Below are positions 47,801 to 58,259 of a DNA stretch of 64,000 bases, piece after piece (the stretch's first letter is position 1; the number at the start of each line of letters is the position of its first letter). This stretch comes from Parapristionchus giblindavisi. Lineage: Eukaryota; Nematoda; Chromadorea; Rhabditida; Diplogasteridae. The stretch spans positions 124,001 through 188,000 of the forward strand of contig CALSFV010000659.1 of assembly GCA_943737045.1 (NCBI GenBank). The letters run 5' to 3'. Below the pieces are notes generated by a model. That model had not been told where the DNA came from and made no database searches. It saw only the letters and a program-made list of their open reading frames with translations. Position numbers and translations under genes: made by a program.

Positions 47801-50800
47801 ATATAGAAGAAACGATATTGTTAAAGACTATTGCGTTGTTAAAAGCCAACGTAACAATGCACATTCGATAATGGTACACTAGATGGATAACGAAACAGTA
47901 CAACAAAAGAAAATAAAACTAAAATACCTAAATTCAGACATGAGTGAGGTCGACAGTAAGTATGACAAAGTGTCCATCGCCTGCTTGCGAACCATCAACG
48001 ATGTGTCCAGACACCGGAGCTGATAATGATATAATAATAATAACAATAATAATAATAATAATAATACTTTATCTATCAGCAATGGAGATGAATTCTCTCA
48101 GAGACGAAAGGATAAATCTTGTGGATAAGAAGACCCCCCCCTGTTTTGGCCCTCTCTGCATTTAATGTGCTGGATAATGATATACTACATTAATAGTTAA
48201 CTTAATTATATTATTTAATTAATACGATAGAGAATGAGGGATTGCAAGGTATGCACGTGGAAATATGGATAAGGATAATAGGTGATTTATTAACTAAAAT
48301 ATACATACGATGCGCAAAATAATCACGGCAATTGTTCACCTTGACCTTGTCAGGTAAGATACCAGTAGCCGAGAACGTAAACCTTACCTTCAACGCATCA
48401 GCACACTCCATCGCATGTTCCGTATTCGTCATTGATTGGAGGAAGATCGGCTGCAGGGCTGCGATGGCTGCACGACGTACTGCTGCCTGTCAATATATAG
48501 ATTGTTCGAAAGATCAAAGATCATAAATTCAAAGTTCAAAAAACGCGCCACAGCAATATTCTCTATAAAAAGTGTTAAACTGAGCAATCCTAGACTCTAG
48601 GAACGAAAAAAATATAGTGATAATGAGAAGCTTCATCAAGATAAACATATTGTTTTATAGAGAACAAATAATCAATAATCAATCAATATCCACCGTACCA
48701 CATCATCCTCCATTCTCTGCATGACCACATGTAGTAGACCATTCTCGATCTTCATATCAGCCGCAGCGATCTCGGCCAATTTCTTGGCACGTGCCTGCAA
48801 ACCACACAAATGATCGATATCAGAGCTTTCACCGTAATGATGCAAACTACAGTACCCCACACAACGTTCTACAGTAATCAAAACTACAGTATGAAACGAC
48901 ACAAGTACCGTACCTTCTCCTCCTCATCCATCTCTTCATCAGCCTTACTATCATCATGGCCAGCCACTACCTGGGTGAAGATACGAGGATGGGAACGGAC
49001 CTGACAATGGGGAATTATATACGAAACTGACTTTTCATTGCTATTTTAATTGTCTCGATCAAAACACATCATATATTAATAATGACGATAAAATGATATT
49101 GCAAATGACGAACCAGTTCATCAGCGGCCTCCCTCAAATCATTCGCAGCTCCCTTCTCCACCATTACAGCCACCTGTTGCAAGGCACGAGCGCGCACGTT
49201 ACCGACCTTAATTCATCGATTGATAATTGATTTATCGATTGATAATTGATTTATCGACAATATAGAGTGGAAGAAGGATAAAACAGTGAACAAGTCACAA
49301 TGTTTGCTTCGCACACAGCAATCCACATCATCGCAGATCAAGGATATACAAAGAATAGTAGACGTAAAAAAACAATGATACACCGTATTTATTTTATTAT
49401 TTTATTAACATTTTCGAGTTAATTATGTATTTCGTTTCATGCGTTGATATAACAATATTCATCAAAAGATTAATTAATATTGATTATAAAGAATACAAAT
49501 CAATAATACAGTATACCTTATCCATACATGCTCGAATCATGAGAGTAAGTAGACCAGGACGGAGTACCACACGAGCATCCCTTCAAAGAAACAAAAACAA
49601 TAAACTCAGTTTGCGATCGCCCCAGAAATCAATATTTCTATCTACCTTACCCCAACGCCTTTTATTTATTATTTTGATGAAAACAAAAATCAATAAATGC
49701 ACTTACAGTACTCTCTTACTCTTCGCCTTCTTCTCATCTTCCTTCTTCACTTTCTTACGACTTTTCTTTCCGTCTCCCTCCTGAATTTCAATCAATCAAT
49801 CAATAAACCAGAGTATACTGTAATCTTCTCAGGATCCAAATCAATAAATCAATAACCTCTTCACTCTCATCATCTTCTTCATCATCACTATCCTCGTTTC
49901 CTTTTTGCTTGCGTATCTTGAGTATCGATTGATCCTAAATGAACACATGGTACATTACAATTTTTTAATTAGAAAAGAAGGGCATATATTATATCAACAT
50001 ATTTAGAGCTCCTTTCTCTATTTATCTCGTCTTGAGCACAGGCAAGTTGATAAAATATAAATAAATAAATATAAATATATAAATCTCCCACCTTCGCTGC
50101 TCTTTTCCGTCTCGTCGTATTTCCATCCTCTTCTTCTTCTTCATCCTCACTATCACTTCCACCTTTCCTTATCTTCTTCTTCTTTCCTTTGGCCTCATCA
50201 ACCTTCTTGCCTCTCTGCTTGTCCTTTTTGACCTGAACAAACATTACAATCAATAAATCAAGTCATACTGTAATCTCTACACAGCGATTGGCACAAAAAC
50301 ATGCAATAATTTATAAATTGCGAGTAAATTGTTTCGTTGCTACCCATGCGCGTGACCATTTCAAAGCAATTTGCGGCAAACTTTTAAAAAAAACACGCTA
50401 CAATCCCAGTGTAAAAGATTATAAATCAATCAATACCTTTCTCTTGGTCGTATTCCCCCCATCTTCTTCATCTTCATCAGCTACATCACTTTCGCTATCA
50501 TCTTTTCGCTTCTTCTTCTTCTCCTTATTTTTGGCCTAAACATGAAGGTAAAAACATAGGTCGAAAAGTAGGTTATAAAGTACCAAGCCTGACCGGATTT
50601 TGAGACAAAATTTCACAAAAATCGAAAAACCTGACCGGATTTTGAGCCAAAATTGCACAAAAATCGAAAAACCTGACCGGATTTAGAGCCAAATTTGCCA
50701 AAAACCGAAAAACCTGACCGGATTTTGAAAATCGATAACCTAGCTATTCGACCTATGAGTAAAAACAACAAGATGACCGTCTAGATTTGCGATCCTCATA

Positions 50801-51185
50801 AATATCAAACAACCGCGAAACGCGGAATTAACAGGAATTCACAACATTTTTAAAAACAAATATCTCACCTTTCTCTTGGTAGTATTTCCATCCTCGTCAT
50901 CATCATCATCCTCATCTTCTTCCATGTCATTTTTCTTCTGAAAATGATATTTTTGTTGATATTACCAGGAAGTAAGATTTAAGAATCTATTCGTGCAATT
51001 CCAACTTGTCTGAGACAAGGAAGAAGTCAGGAGTCGCAAAATATACGCATCAGAGAAAAAAACTGCGCGGGGGCATAAATCGAAAATAAAAAGCTTATGC
51101 AAAACATTGATTTTTCATTGACTAAACGGATTTGCGAGTATCACAATAAAACCCTAGTGTTGGCTAATGACTTGATGTCAATAAC

Positions 51186-51225
<40 letters not shown>

Positions 51226-54200
51226 AGCTAATAATAACAATTGACTACCTTCTTCTTTTCCTCTTCATTCTCTTCATCTTCTTCATTATCACTATCACCA
51301 TCTTCATTCTTCTTCTTGTCCCTCTTCGACTTCTCTGGTTCCGCCTCTTCCGGAATCTCATCCAAATCTGCAGTGCATACCTTATTCTGATTGCCATGCA
51401 ATTCTATATTCTACCGTAACCCTACCGTGTACTCCAGTCACTATTGTCCCATAGATTAGTAAAGAATACTAACAATAAGCAAACAATAATCAATATAAAG
51501 TATCAACTACCGTAACCCTACCGTACTCTAAGACTCTACATGTATTCTACCAACTACTAATCACTGATCTACGATAAGCCTACACTAACCGATCAAAGAT
51601 CAATCTACAGTATCAACTACCGTACCCAGTGTGGTCAGAATAGTCGGAATCATTTCGACAGCCATCGCTCTCAATCCCGTCTTCGTGTGCAGACCAAGAG
51701 TGTAGACAAGTTGTAGCTGGTCCTGAAACGATTAGTCCGCTTTTATCCATACGGTATGCATTATATTGATTTTTTTGCTAATTAAAGTCACTAATATTTA
51801 TACAATAGGAGTGCACTAAACGTGTTGCAGTGATTTGAGCATCATTAATAATATATTTTAAAAAAAGTAGTAGATTAATATTTCACCTATCACTTCTATA
51901 CATGCCACGGGTATATCAAATAAATAAATAAATAAATAAATAATACCTGGCAAGCCTTCTTGGGAAGTAGTGCGAGCAATTCGAGCACCGATTGTGCCAC
52001 CCTTTGTCGGTACTCCGATCGTTCCGGACATCGAGCCATCAAATTACATGCAATCTGCCAAAGTCAATCATAAGTATGCCCCATCTGACTACCGTAATCT
52101 CAAATTTGATGCAATCTGACACAGTAAATCATAACTATGCCCCATCTGACTACCGTAACCTAAACGGATACAAGACTACCACCACCAACCTTAGCAATGA
52201 CCTCCAGCTCATTCTCGTCCGTCGAAACGAGCAGACGCTCCTGCAATCAATAAAATCAAAATCATGTTACCGTATACGGACAAGTACCGTACCTTGACAA
52301 ACGACAGGGCAACATCTCGGGCTACGGTCATGGCAGCGGGTATCGATTGGGTCGATGGAACCACGTCGCCTTCCCAGGTGAGGAAGAGCAGACGGGGAAA
52401 GACAAGACGTGAGTGTGCCTGAATGTATAAATACATGAATGAATCGCGGGCCAGTGGCAGGCCAAAATAAGGCCAGTTATCAGCCAAAATAAGGCCAGTG
52501 AAGGTAAAGCCAGTAATCACTGTGAAGTACATACCACAATTCCGCCAAAACTGTGTCGCGGTTCAGCCAGAACGTGGGCGAGTGCGAAACAACGATCGGA
52601 TAGTAGATCACGAGAACGAAGATCCCTGAGATGGAAAGGAAATAAAGACAGTTCATGATCGTCACTTGTAGTGTACCTGATAGAATGAACTGGCGCGGCT
52701 ACGGTATCCCTGCCGATGTCAATTCGCATGAGCTCACGCAACAGATCGGCCGTGTCGTTGGCTTGAGCGGGACATTGCGAGAGGGCAGCTGTAATGTTGA
52801 GTGGTAATCAATCGATAATTGACCAAAGTTACGGTATACTTCGCCATTTTAGCAGGTCGATAAATCAATATTTATTACATGGTCACCGAAAATACCGTAT
52901 CTTTCACCGAAAATCAATGAATATATAACGCACTGGTGTTGAGAAGAACGTAGAGGGCCTCACAGGCCTTATCCAGCATCGCCTCCATTTCTCTCGTGTT
53001 GAAATCAAGCGGGAATTCTTCATCTTCTGGAATAAATATTCATTTTACAATAATAATAATAATATATTATTATTATTATATTATGCAGCCAAGATAAATA
53101 ATGAAAGAGTTTTATATTTATCGTCCATTAAAATGGACGATAAATGTAAAAACATGCTTCTTGCTCACGTGAAAGAAACAAAAATAGATTTACTAATATA
53201 AGTTGTTTTTTTTAAAGAAATAATATCCTCACCTTCATCTTCTTCCCTCATAGGAGCAGCGTTCTTCTTGCCTCCCTGAATAATGAAAAATCAAAACATT
53301 CTTTGGTAGACAATTCAATGATAAACTACTGTATATATCACTAAAGCAATCGATAATCGTTATCATACATTTTAGGTACCCTCGCCGTTTCATTTTATAT
53401 AGTGGGTCAATTATCGAAATAGTGTAGGTTGATTAAAAAAAATTCATTATTTCCGCTTAAAAATCGTAATTTTTGGCTTCTTTTTTTGTGGCCTAAAATG
53501 GCCCTTATATAGTGGCTCAATCCTCGCACTGCGAGGGTATGGTAAAGTATGATCGTTATAGAGACAGTAGTCAAACCTTCTTTCCTTTCGCCTTCTTCTT
53601 CATCTTCATCGATCGACTACCATACATTCGTACACGGAACACGAGTCGAATCACATCCAGAGTCATCTAAAATAATTATACTATCGATTTATTATTAAGT
53701 ATCCTAGCAAGCACCAAAGGAGGAACTGAAAAACGCAACTTTCATCTAGCGTCGTCAGTTGGTATGATTAAACCGTTCTAGCAAGTTATCTATTTAATCA
53801 TTCCGACGAGTGAACTAATGTGAATATAGTACGACAACGTTCACAATGTTCATGCTTCTGTCTTTTCTTCGTTAACACATATGTAAAAGCACTATTTATA
53901 CTCTCCGGGGCAATACTCTGTCATAGACAGAGAACGAGAGATTGTGAGCAGAGTGGCGAATCTCAAACTAGCCTGGGGTATCACTTTAAGGATACTTACT
54001 TTGTACAAGTATTGATTAAAGAAATGGAATAGTGTTGCGCCCTTCTGGCCAGCCAGCTTCAACCATGCACACGATGCGGCGATACCGTACTCTACATCAC
54101 GTGTTACACTGTAATCAATACTTGTATTTTATACATGTTAAGGCAAATCCGGTTATTCAAGGCACAAAAAGTCCTCACTGCTAGACCTGTGATAATTATC

Positions 54201-54796
54201 ACTGTACTTTGTAGCTAATCGAAATATCGATGTATAATCATAGTAAAGAGAGTTCATAGCATATAAAAATCATCATCGAAACCTGTTCTTCGAGAGAGCT
54301 TTGTCGATGAAGGCATAGAAGAAGGCATTCACGCGGCAAATGTTAACCTATATGGGCAGTATTCATATGGACACTAGAAGAAGCAAAAGGCGAAAACAAA
54401 GGATAATAAAATAAATATAATAAAATTAATCACATTCTTCTCCACCAAATCTTTCCATGTATTCGCATTGTCTCTCGCTGTTAAGTCATCAGCAAGCGAA
54501 GAGACTGAATACACAAATTTAGAAAGAATTTATGAAGAATTAACGAACGTTCATCAAATATGTCTCCAAATTGCTGGTCTTCGAGAAGAACCGGTTCCAA
54601 TTGTTCTCGGACGTCTTCGTCCTCGAAGTTCGCTTCTATTCTAAACAGAACACATATTATATCTCGCACACAAACAAGAATTAGAAAGAAGAAACATCAA
54701 AAATAAATGAGACAATTACAATTGCTCTCCATGAACTTCCTTAACGCGTTCATGGTGAAGATTCTCGATCAGATATACCGCCGTCTTATCCACCAT
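35916..54796 (-). CDS. hcp-6: Condensin II subunit D3 (HCP-6 / NCAPD3)
   Basis: HEAT-repeat subunit of condensin II, which compacts chromosomes in the nucleus during mitosis and meiosis. About 58 exons join in frame from ATG 54796 to TGA 35916, about 1,880 residues. The leader acceptor TTTAG lies just before the ATG, which suits trans-splicing. Diagnostic match to NCAPD3: the stretch around NNIVIVLCDLCIRYTLLVDR across the junction of 42565-42452 and 41229-41095, continuing with the next HEAT repeat. Also supportive are SLMVRKQAMDTLSYLL and WLRAVLPLINDRENSVQ (48020-47625). Later exons match D3 (DRIALREIEYDIKRI, 38907-38812). Unusual: a Lys/Glu-rich insert of about 190 residues (exons 51370-49710) with repeated GNTTKRK, and a long Ala/Ser- and Glu-rich C-terminal tail with RKTRRSAR-type basic motifs. 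Introns hold many MITEs and (AAT)n arrays, and some are over 1 kb. Individual exon ends may be off; the identity is firm. Confidence 0.93.
36330..36425 (+). repeat. Dispersed element also found at 18340-18440
   Basis: Shared words: AAGAAGACTAGT, CTGACC, CGTG, TAAGAAG and ATACCATCC followed by ACCATTCTTAT. The copy at 18340-18440 is on the opposite strand. The shared block is about 85 bases. The CCATCCCGTACCA word faintly recalls 5S rRNA internal sequence, but the match is too short to name it. Confidence 0.5.
36655..36705. repeat. (AAT)n microsatellite next to a condensin exon
   Basis: AATAATAATAAT run directly beside the acceptor of the exon at about 36650. Similar runs occur at 37065-37113, 40016-40057, 43217-43300, 44807-44880, 48027-48064 and 51185-51225, all in introns of the same gene. 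Confidence 0.9.
36855..36976. mobile_element. TTAA-type hairpin MITE (family B) beside a splice donor
   Basis: CCGCTCTGGCAATGCGCTCTC faces GAGAGCGCTGCCAGAGC. The right end is GCTCGTGGTGTGCCTTTAA. The minus-strand donor GTGAGT of the exon ending ...GRAM shares its last bases with this TTAA, so the insertion lies only 4-6 bp inside the intron. Confidence 0.85.
37065..37113. repeat. (AAT)n microsatellite
   Basis: Uninterrupted run of about 16 AAT units between two condensin exons. Confidence 0.9.
37350..37600. mobile_element. Degenerate family C MITE
   Basis: Contains GGTGGGTCTATTTCGAAAAAT and, later, TATATAGCGGGT, GGTCAATCCTTGCATTATGAG and GAAATGTATGAT. These are degraded versions of words in the elements at 46327-46530 and 53367-53555. 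It lies in a condensin intron. Confidence 0.5.
38933..39036. mobile_element. TTAA-type hairpin MITE (family B)
   Basis: Begins TTAAAGGGACTCCCGGAGCT. CTCTCTCGCAGACAAAGAAAG marks the centre, with a decayed right end (AGCTCGAGCTGTTCCC). It lies in a condensin intron. Confidence 0.65.
40016..40057. repeat. (AAT)n microsatellite
   Basis: About 13 units in a condensin intron. The next ~160 bases (GAAACACGAAACCACCGGGACA) have a relative after the (AAT)n run at 43217 (AAACATGAAACCATCGGATC). Confidence 0.85.
40240..40370. mobile_element. Family D repeat
   Basis: Contains CATAGGTCGAATAGCTATG, GGTTTTCAAAATGCGGTCAGG and GGCTCAAATCCGGTCAGG. These words are shared with 42997-43055, 45758-45920 and 50553-50758. 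Confidence 0.7.
41335..42000. repeat. Repeat-rich intron stretch with poly-C tracts
   Basis: Tandem-like phrases built on TACCCAC, CCGCAAAATT and CCCCCTGTAAAAT alternate on the plus strand. There are C homopolymers at about 41409-41422 and 41785-41806. It lies in the intron between the exons ending at 41230 and starting at 42452. No coding capacity. Confidence 0.6.
43217..43300. repeat. (AAT)n microsatellite with an internal inversion
   Basis: AAT units switch to ATT units at about 43281, so the tract is partly self-complementary. It creates false poly-Asn/poly-Ile ORFs. Confidence 0.85.
43572..43695. mobile_element. Family C MITE, diverged
   Basis: Ends ATACATTTTCGGCGCCCTCA and ACGAAAATGTATGATCAT, with ATATACTGGGTCGA inside. 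Relatives are at 46327-46530 and 53367-53555. Confidence 0.6.
44807..44880. repeat. (AAT)n microsatellite
   Basis: About 24 AAT units immediately next to the acceptor of the condensin exon at 44803-44706. Confidence 0.9.
45354..45442. mobile_element. Small MITE (family E), ~89 bp, intronic
   Basis: Inverted ends TATCCATGAACG and CATTCATGGATA, with TTTGCCGGCAAACGTGACGTCAC in the centre. A relative is at 63290-63424 (GACGTCACGTTTGTCGGCAAA; CGTTCACGGATAC). Confidence 0.7.
45758..45920. mobile_element. Family D repeat
   Basis: Starts CATAGGTCGAATAGCTAGG and ends with TTTTCGACCTATG, giving inverted ends. Inside, CAAAATCCGGTCAGG-type words repeat three times. Confidence 0.75.
46327..46530. mobile_element. 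Family C MITE, ~200 bp
   Basis: Ends CATACATTTTCGGTACCCTCG and GCGAGGGTATGGCAATGTATG are inverted. TATATAGTGGGTCAAT occurs twice inside. It aligns with 53367-53555. Confidence 0.8.
47460..47556. mobile_element. TTAA-type hairpin MITE (family B)
   Basis: TTAACGCACAGAGCTAATTTT on the left, AACGCTCTCTCGTAGACAAAG and GCGAGAGAGCGT in the centre. The right end is decayed. In a condensin intron. Confidence 0.7.
48027..48064. repeat. (AAT)n microsatellite
   Basis: Short AAT run with one AAC interruption, beside the acceptor of the condensin exon at 48021. Confidence 0.8.
50553..50758. mobile_element. Family D repeat, longest copy
   Basis: Starts ACATAGGTCGAAAAGTAGG and ends ACCTAGCTATTCGACCTATG, inverted ends. 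Four tandem-like copies of CCTGACCGGATTTTGAGCC lie between them. In the intron separating two of the GNTTKRK exons. Confidence 0.8.
51185..51225. repeat. (ATT)n microsatellite
   Basis: About 13 units in a condensin intron. Confidence 0.85.
53367..53555. mobile_element. Family C MITE, ~190 bp
   Basis: Ends ATCATACATTTTAGGTACCC and GAGGGTATGGTAAAGTATGAT are inverted. It aligns with 46327-46530 throughout (ATATAGTGGGTCAATT; TTATATAGTGGCTCAATCC). Confidence 0.8.
53883..53999. mobile_element. TTAA-type hairpin MITE (family B)
   Basis: ACTCTGTCATAGACAGAG forms the inner palindrome. The right end is GCCTGGGGTATCACTTTAA. The left end is decayed (GTAAAAGCAC). Confidence 0.6.
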
Positions 54797-54971
54797 CGGA
54801 CAACTAAATAACGATAATCAATCAATATTTAAACGAGCAAAATAAATAAAACATAGGCGTTTCAAAAGGCGCTTTTTCTCGCGCGCATTTAGATTACCGT
54901 AGGTCTCGGTCAAAGTGTGAGTTGTGTCAAACTTATGATCTTTCTTTTATTCCACTTTGCAACAAAGGCTT

Positions 54972-55053
<82 letters not shown>

Positions 55054-55242
55054 CTTTCTATTTATTTTATTTCTGCTCATTATATTCTTGCGTAGTTATG
55101 CTTTTAAAATTACAAACCAACTGCTAACTTGAGTAGTTTTTTTTAAGTTACCAGTTTTACAGTACTCGAAAATCAAAAGACTCTCTCTAAAATTTTTATT
55201 CAAAGTTGTATTGTTAAATCTCTTCCACAATCATGCCTATGT
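54797..55242. other. Upstream of hcp-6, with a (TA)n tract
   Basis: Includes an uninterrupted (TA)n run at about 54974-55051. Immediately upstream of the condensin start there is no TATA box I can single out. The ATG follows a TTATTTAG acceptor, as expected for a trans-spliced leader. Confidence 0.5.
54974..55051. repeat. (TA)n microsatellite, ~78 bp
   Basis: Uninterrupted TA dinucleotides. The plus-strand ORF across it encodes only alternating Tyr-Ile and is false. Confidence 0.95.
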
Positions 55243-55522
55243 ATTGACCGTATAAAATACACTTGTTTATTTGGTACGAGAGTAGCCAACCACTCCCACA
55301 AGAGACTTTCTTGTTTTGCATGGTTCAGAAACTATGCCGATCTCTTTTATATATAATATAGCGCGCGGCGAAGGTAAGCCGGGTTAGAGAGAGGCAGCGG
55401 AGAGACAATCGAGAGGTGGGGCGAGATGTAGAAGGCTACATCTCGCCCGCCTCTCGATTGTGACTTCCGTTCGTTAGCACTGTTTGTCATTTTCTTATGC
55501 AAGTACATTTTATACGCACAAT
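55243..55522 (-). mobile_element. MITE family A, copy 2 (280 bp)
   Basis: Reverse-complement match to 7856-8142 over the full length. ATGCCTAT occurs just outside both ends (about 55234-55241 and 55524-55531), suggesting an 8-bp target duplication, as for hAT elements. Confidence 0.85.
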
Positions 55523-55905
55523 AATGCCTATACAAAGTACTTTATTAAACAAACAATTTCGAAAAGTTAAACATGAATAAAATACATTTTATGCAATTTC
55601 ACTGTAGCATGTGAAAATCGTATAAAGAGAAGAGTGTCGGGGTATCGTAGGCCAGAGAATTCCAGTGAGATCTTCCATTATTTTCCTTTTCACAGCTCAA
55701 ACTTAAACCGTCGTGAAGAATCTGACACTGATGAGCACCTGTATGAAGTAAAAATTACATTTATGCATTTGTGTATCTATCTATAAATAATTCAGTGAAT
55801 ATTCAGTATATTTATTATAGCAACATCTATATGGAAAAAGTCATTAGTAGACAACAACATTTAAAATATAAACGCAATGCTATTATATTTAACATTTGAT
55901 GATCA

Positions 55906-56268
55906 TTAACTTGTCAGCTCATCAACTGAATTATTCATTTCAGATAAGACAATATCCAATTCATCTCGGTCTGTACCCTGAAAGTGAACGCGAATTAACA
56001 TAAATTCAATTTTTCTAATCTATTATAGCTATTATTATATTATATATTATTATAGTATTATATTATTACCAATGTTGCAGGGTGAGGGTTAATGTGAAAT
56101 ACAAACTACAGAAATGATCCTGTGAAGTATGATTTCAATTTTACTATTATTATATTATATCTATCTAAATGTTCAATGTTATAAATACCGTACCGAAGTG
56201 ATAACTCTCACAATTTGTTCGTGGACGAATGTCGCTGAAGAAATCAGTAATACTATCAAGCTGATCAT
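55906..56268 (-). CDS. Possible secreted peptide, 48 aa
   Basis: Two exons: 56268-56194 (ATG; MISLIVLLISSATFVHEQIV...) and 55977-55906 (acceptor CTTTCAG, stop TAA), joined in phase by a GTACGG donor. The first ~15 residues are a good signal peptide, and the rest is acidic (DRDELDIVLSEMNNSVDEL) with no cysteine. An AATAAA lies further down the minus strand near 55540. It resembles no family I know, and such short genes are easily produced by chance. Confidence 0.4.
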
Positions 56269-56290
56269 CCTAGCAACGGTTTCAATTACT

Positions 56291-56401
56291 TTAAAGGCAC
56301 ATCCCGAGTTATTTTGAAACTCTCCGCTGGCAGTGGGCTCTCACTTATTTCGTCTACATTGCCAGCGCGAAGAGTAAAATTAGCTCGGGGTGTGCCTTTA
56401 A
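56291..56401. mobile_element. TTAA-type hairpin MITE (family B), best-preserved copy
   Basis: TTAA at 56291-56294 and 56398-56401. Ends AAGGCACATCCCGAGTTATTT and AATTAGCTCGGGGTGTGCCTT are inverted. The body is about 103 bp. It gives the clearest view of the family termini. Confidence 0.88.
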
Positions 56402-56907
56402 TAGATAATCAATGAAATAATCACTCATATCTTATAATCTATTTCGAAAAAAAGGAAAATGCAATATGCCAAATGAGTAACAGTGAGACTGATTGTTGTA
56501 GGCGTTCTTCTTTTCAGCAATGTGACATTGCTTGTTTTGAGCGGAGAAGATTATGCAAATATCCATGTTCCATGAAACTAGACAATGAAAATATGTATTT
56601 TTTTCACCAGAAAGACTAGACAGTCCGGAAATAAGTTATCGCGGTGTCCAATTTTACATAGGTGATTTGATTTTGAAAATCGGATTGAATTGAAAGAAAG
56701 TGAATAAGACTACTGTTCTTTGTTCATAATGCATCCTATTTGTTTCTTTCCCTAATCTCATACGTTTTGTGGTGCAACATTATAGGAGTAGTCAGCATTC
56801 GATTTATCACAAGACCCCTTCAGTATATCACAATAGATAAGAACTGCACTGACACAGGGTAAGATTGCTGCTTAAAGTTCTATACAACATGTCGAGGACA
56901 TAATCTG
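56402..56907. other. Nothing clear
   Basis: AT-rich non-coding DNA. GATAAGAACTGCACTGACACAGGG at about 56835 recurs with changes at 63245 (GATAAGAACTGCGCCGGCACAGGG), so part of it is a dispersed repeat. Confidence 0.4.
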
Positions 56908-57115
56908 CTCTGGTATTTTCAAACTAGTAGTTTACTTATCATTCACACTAGCCGTAGACTTGCAAGTCTACGGCTAGTTAAACGCAAGTTTACTAGTAGT
57001 GGTGTATAATACGGTAATGCATTTCGTCAAATGTTCTTTCACTTGTAGTAAACTAACAGTAAACTGCTAGTCTGTGATGTCACGCAAGTAAACTACTAGT
57101 TTTGAAATACCAGAG
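56908..57115. mobile_element. MITE, 208 bp, with 28-bp inverted ends and an internal perfect palindrome
   Basis: Left CTCTGGTATTTTCAAACTAG and right (reversed) CTCTGGTATTTCAAAACTAG. A perfect 32-base palindrome, ACTAGCCGTAGACTTG plus its complement, lies inside at about 56949-56980. Confidence 0.88.
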
Positions 57116-57442
57116 TGTCTCTCAAGGTTTCTTTGTATAAAGTGAGTGGACGAGTTTCAGTACACACGTTAGTTCTGCTTCCCGAGTATCACTATGAGAT
57201 ATCAAAGGATGAATCGAACGCATAGTCAACTCTTGGAATCAGCTTAATAATAATATTATAATATGTCCTTCTGTAAAATGTTTCCGAAAATCCATCGCTT
57301 CATTACCGTCTTTGTAGGAATTTCTTTTTATTTGTAATTTTCATCTTTGCTGCCCAAGTCGTAGCATCGTATTTATGCGTACTCCACTACCTATCAAATA
57401 TTTTATCAGAAATTATACTTTACTTTCTCACCACATAAAGTA

Positions 57443-57473
<31 letters not shown>

Positions 57474-58259
57474 TAAAAAAAATGTCGATCATCACAAGAG
57501 TTTACACCAATGGGTGAGTTTCGGTTGGAGTGACTTTAGTGTTAGAGTGGTTCTTGAATGGAAATAAATACGCCATGGTCTGCAATGAATGCTATGGATC
57601 AGTTGTGCGCATTTTTTCATTTTTCGATATTTTCTGAAGAAAAAAAAATGTTCGAAAAATTTTTTTTTTCAAAAAAAAATTGTTTTCACAACTTCAAGAT
57701 ATATTTTAATTTTGGAAACAAAAATTACAATTTCACTTGAGGATATATTGTTTTTATAAATTCTTTTTCGCACATGCCTGATGCAGGAATAAGTGAGGGT
57801 TTCTAACGTCTCACCGTCTCATGTCTCTACCATATATCTAATATTTATCTTCTTCTCATCTCAATTATGAGCGATTCACTCACATTTTTATTGTTATGGC
57901 TTTACTATTTTGTATTCAAATATAATGTTGAATATTGTACATATATTCTCACGGCGATTCCATTCAAACCAGGTTTTTATCTTCCTCCCTCCATGTGGGT
58001 GGTGACGGAAAAAAGATGAATAACAAATCTTACTGTCTGACAGCACCCTCATCTAATATCTCTATGCGTTTTGAAATGTTAGGAATGGTGCCTAGAACAG
58101 CCATGTTGTGAATGAGGAGAGCTACATGATGTTACACTCTCTCGCTTTCTTTGTCTTTCACACTTGTGCCATTTACCCCGAACGTCCCCTTGCAAAGAGT
58201 CTTGCTACTGTTATTTCAAATGTTGTAGCATCTTATTGATGTATGATAAATTAGATTAA
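57116..58259. other. Gene-poor AT-rich DNA
   Basis: Contains a (TTA)n run at about 57445-57472 and, at 58130-58165, a fragment recalling the family B MITE centre (CTCTCTCGCTTTCTTTGTCT). No gene is supported. Confidence 0.4.

Noticed and set aside
54917..55132. ORF with long Tyr-Ile run
   Set aside because: Created by the (TA)n tract.
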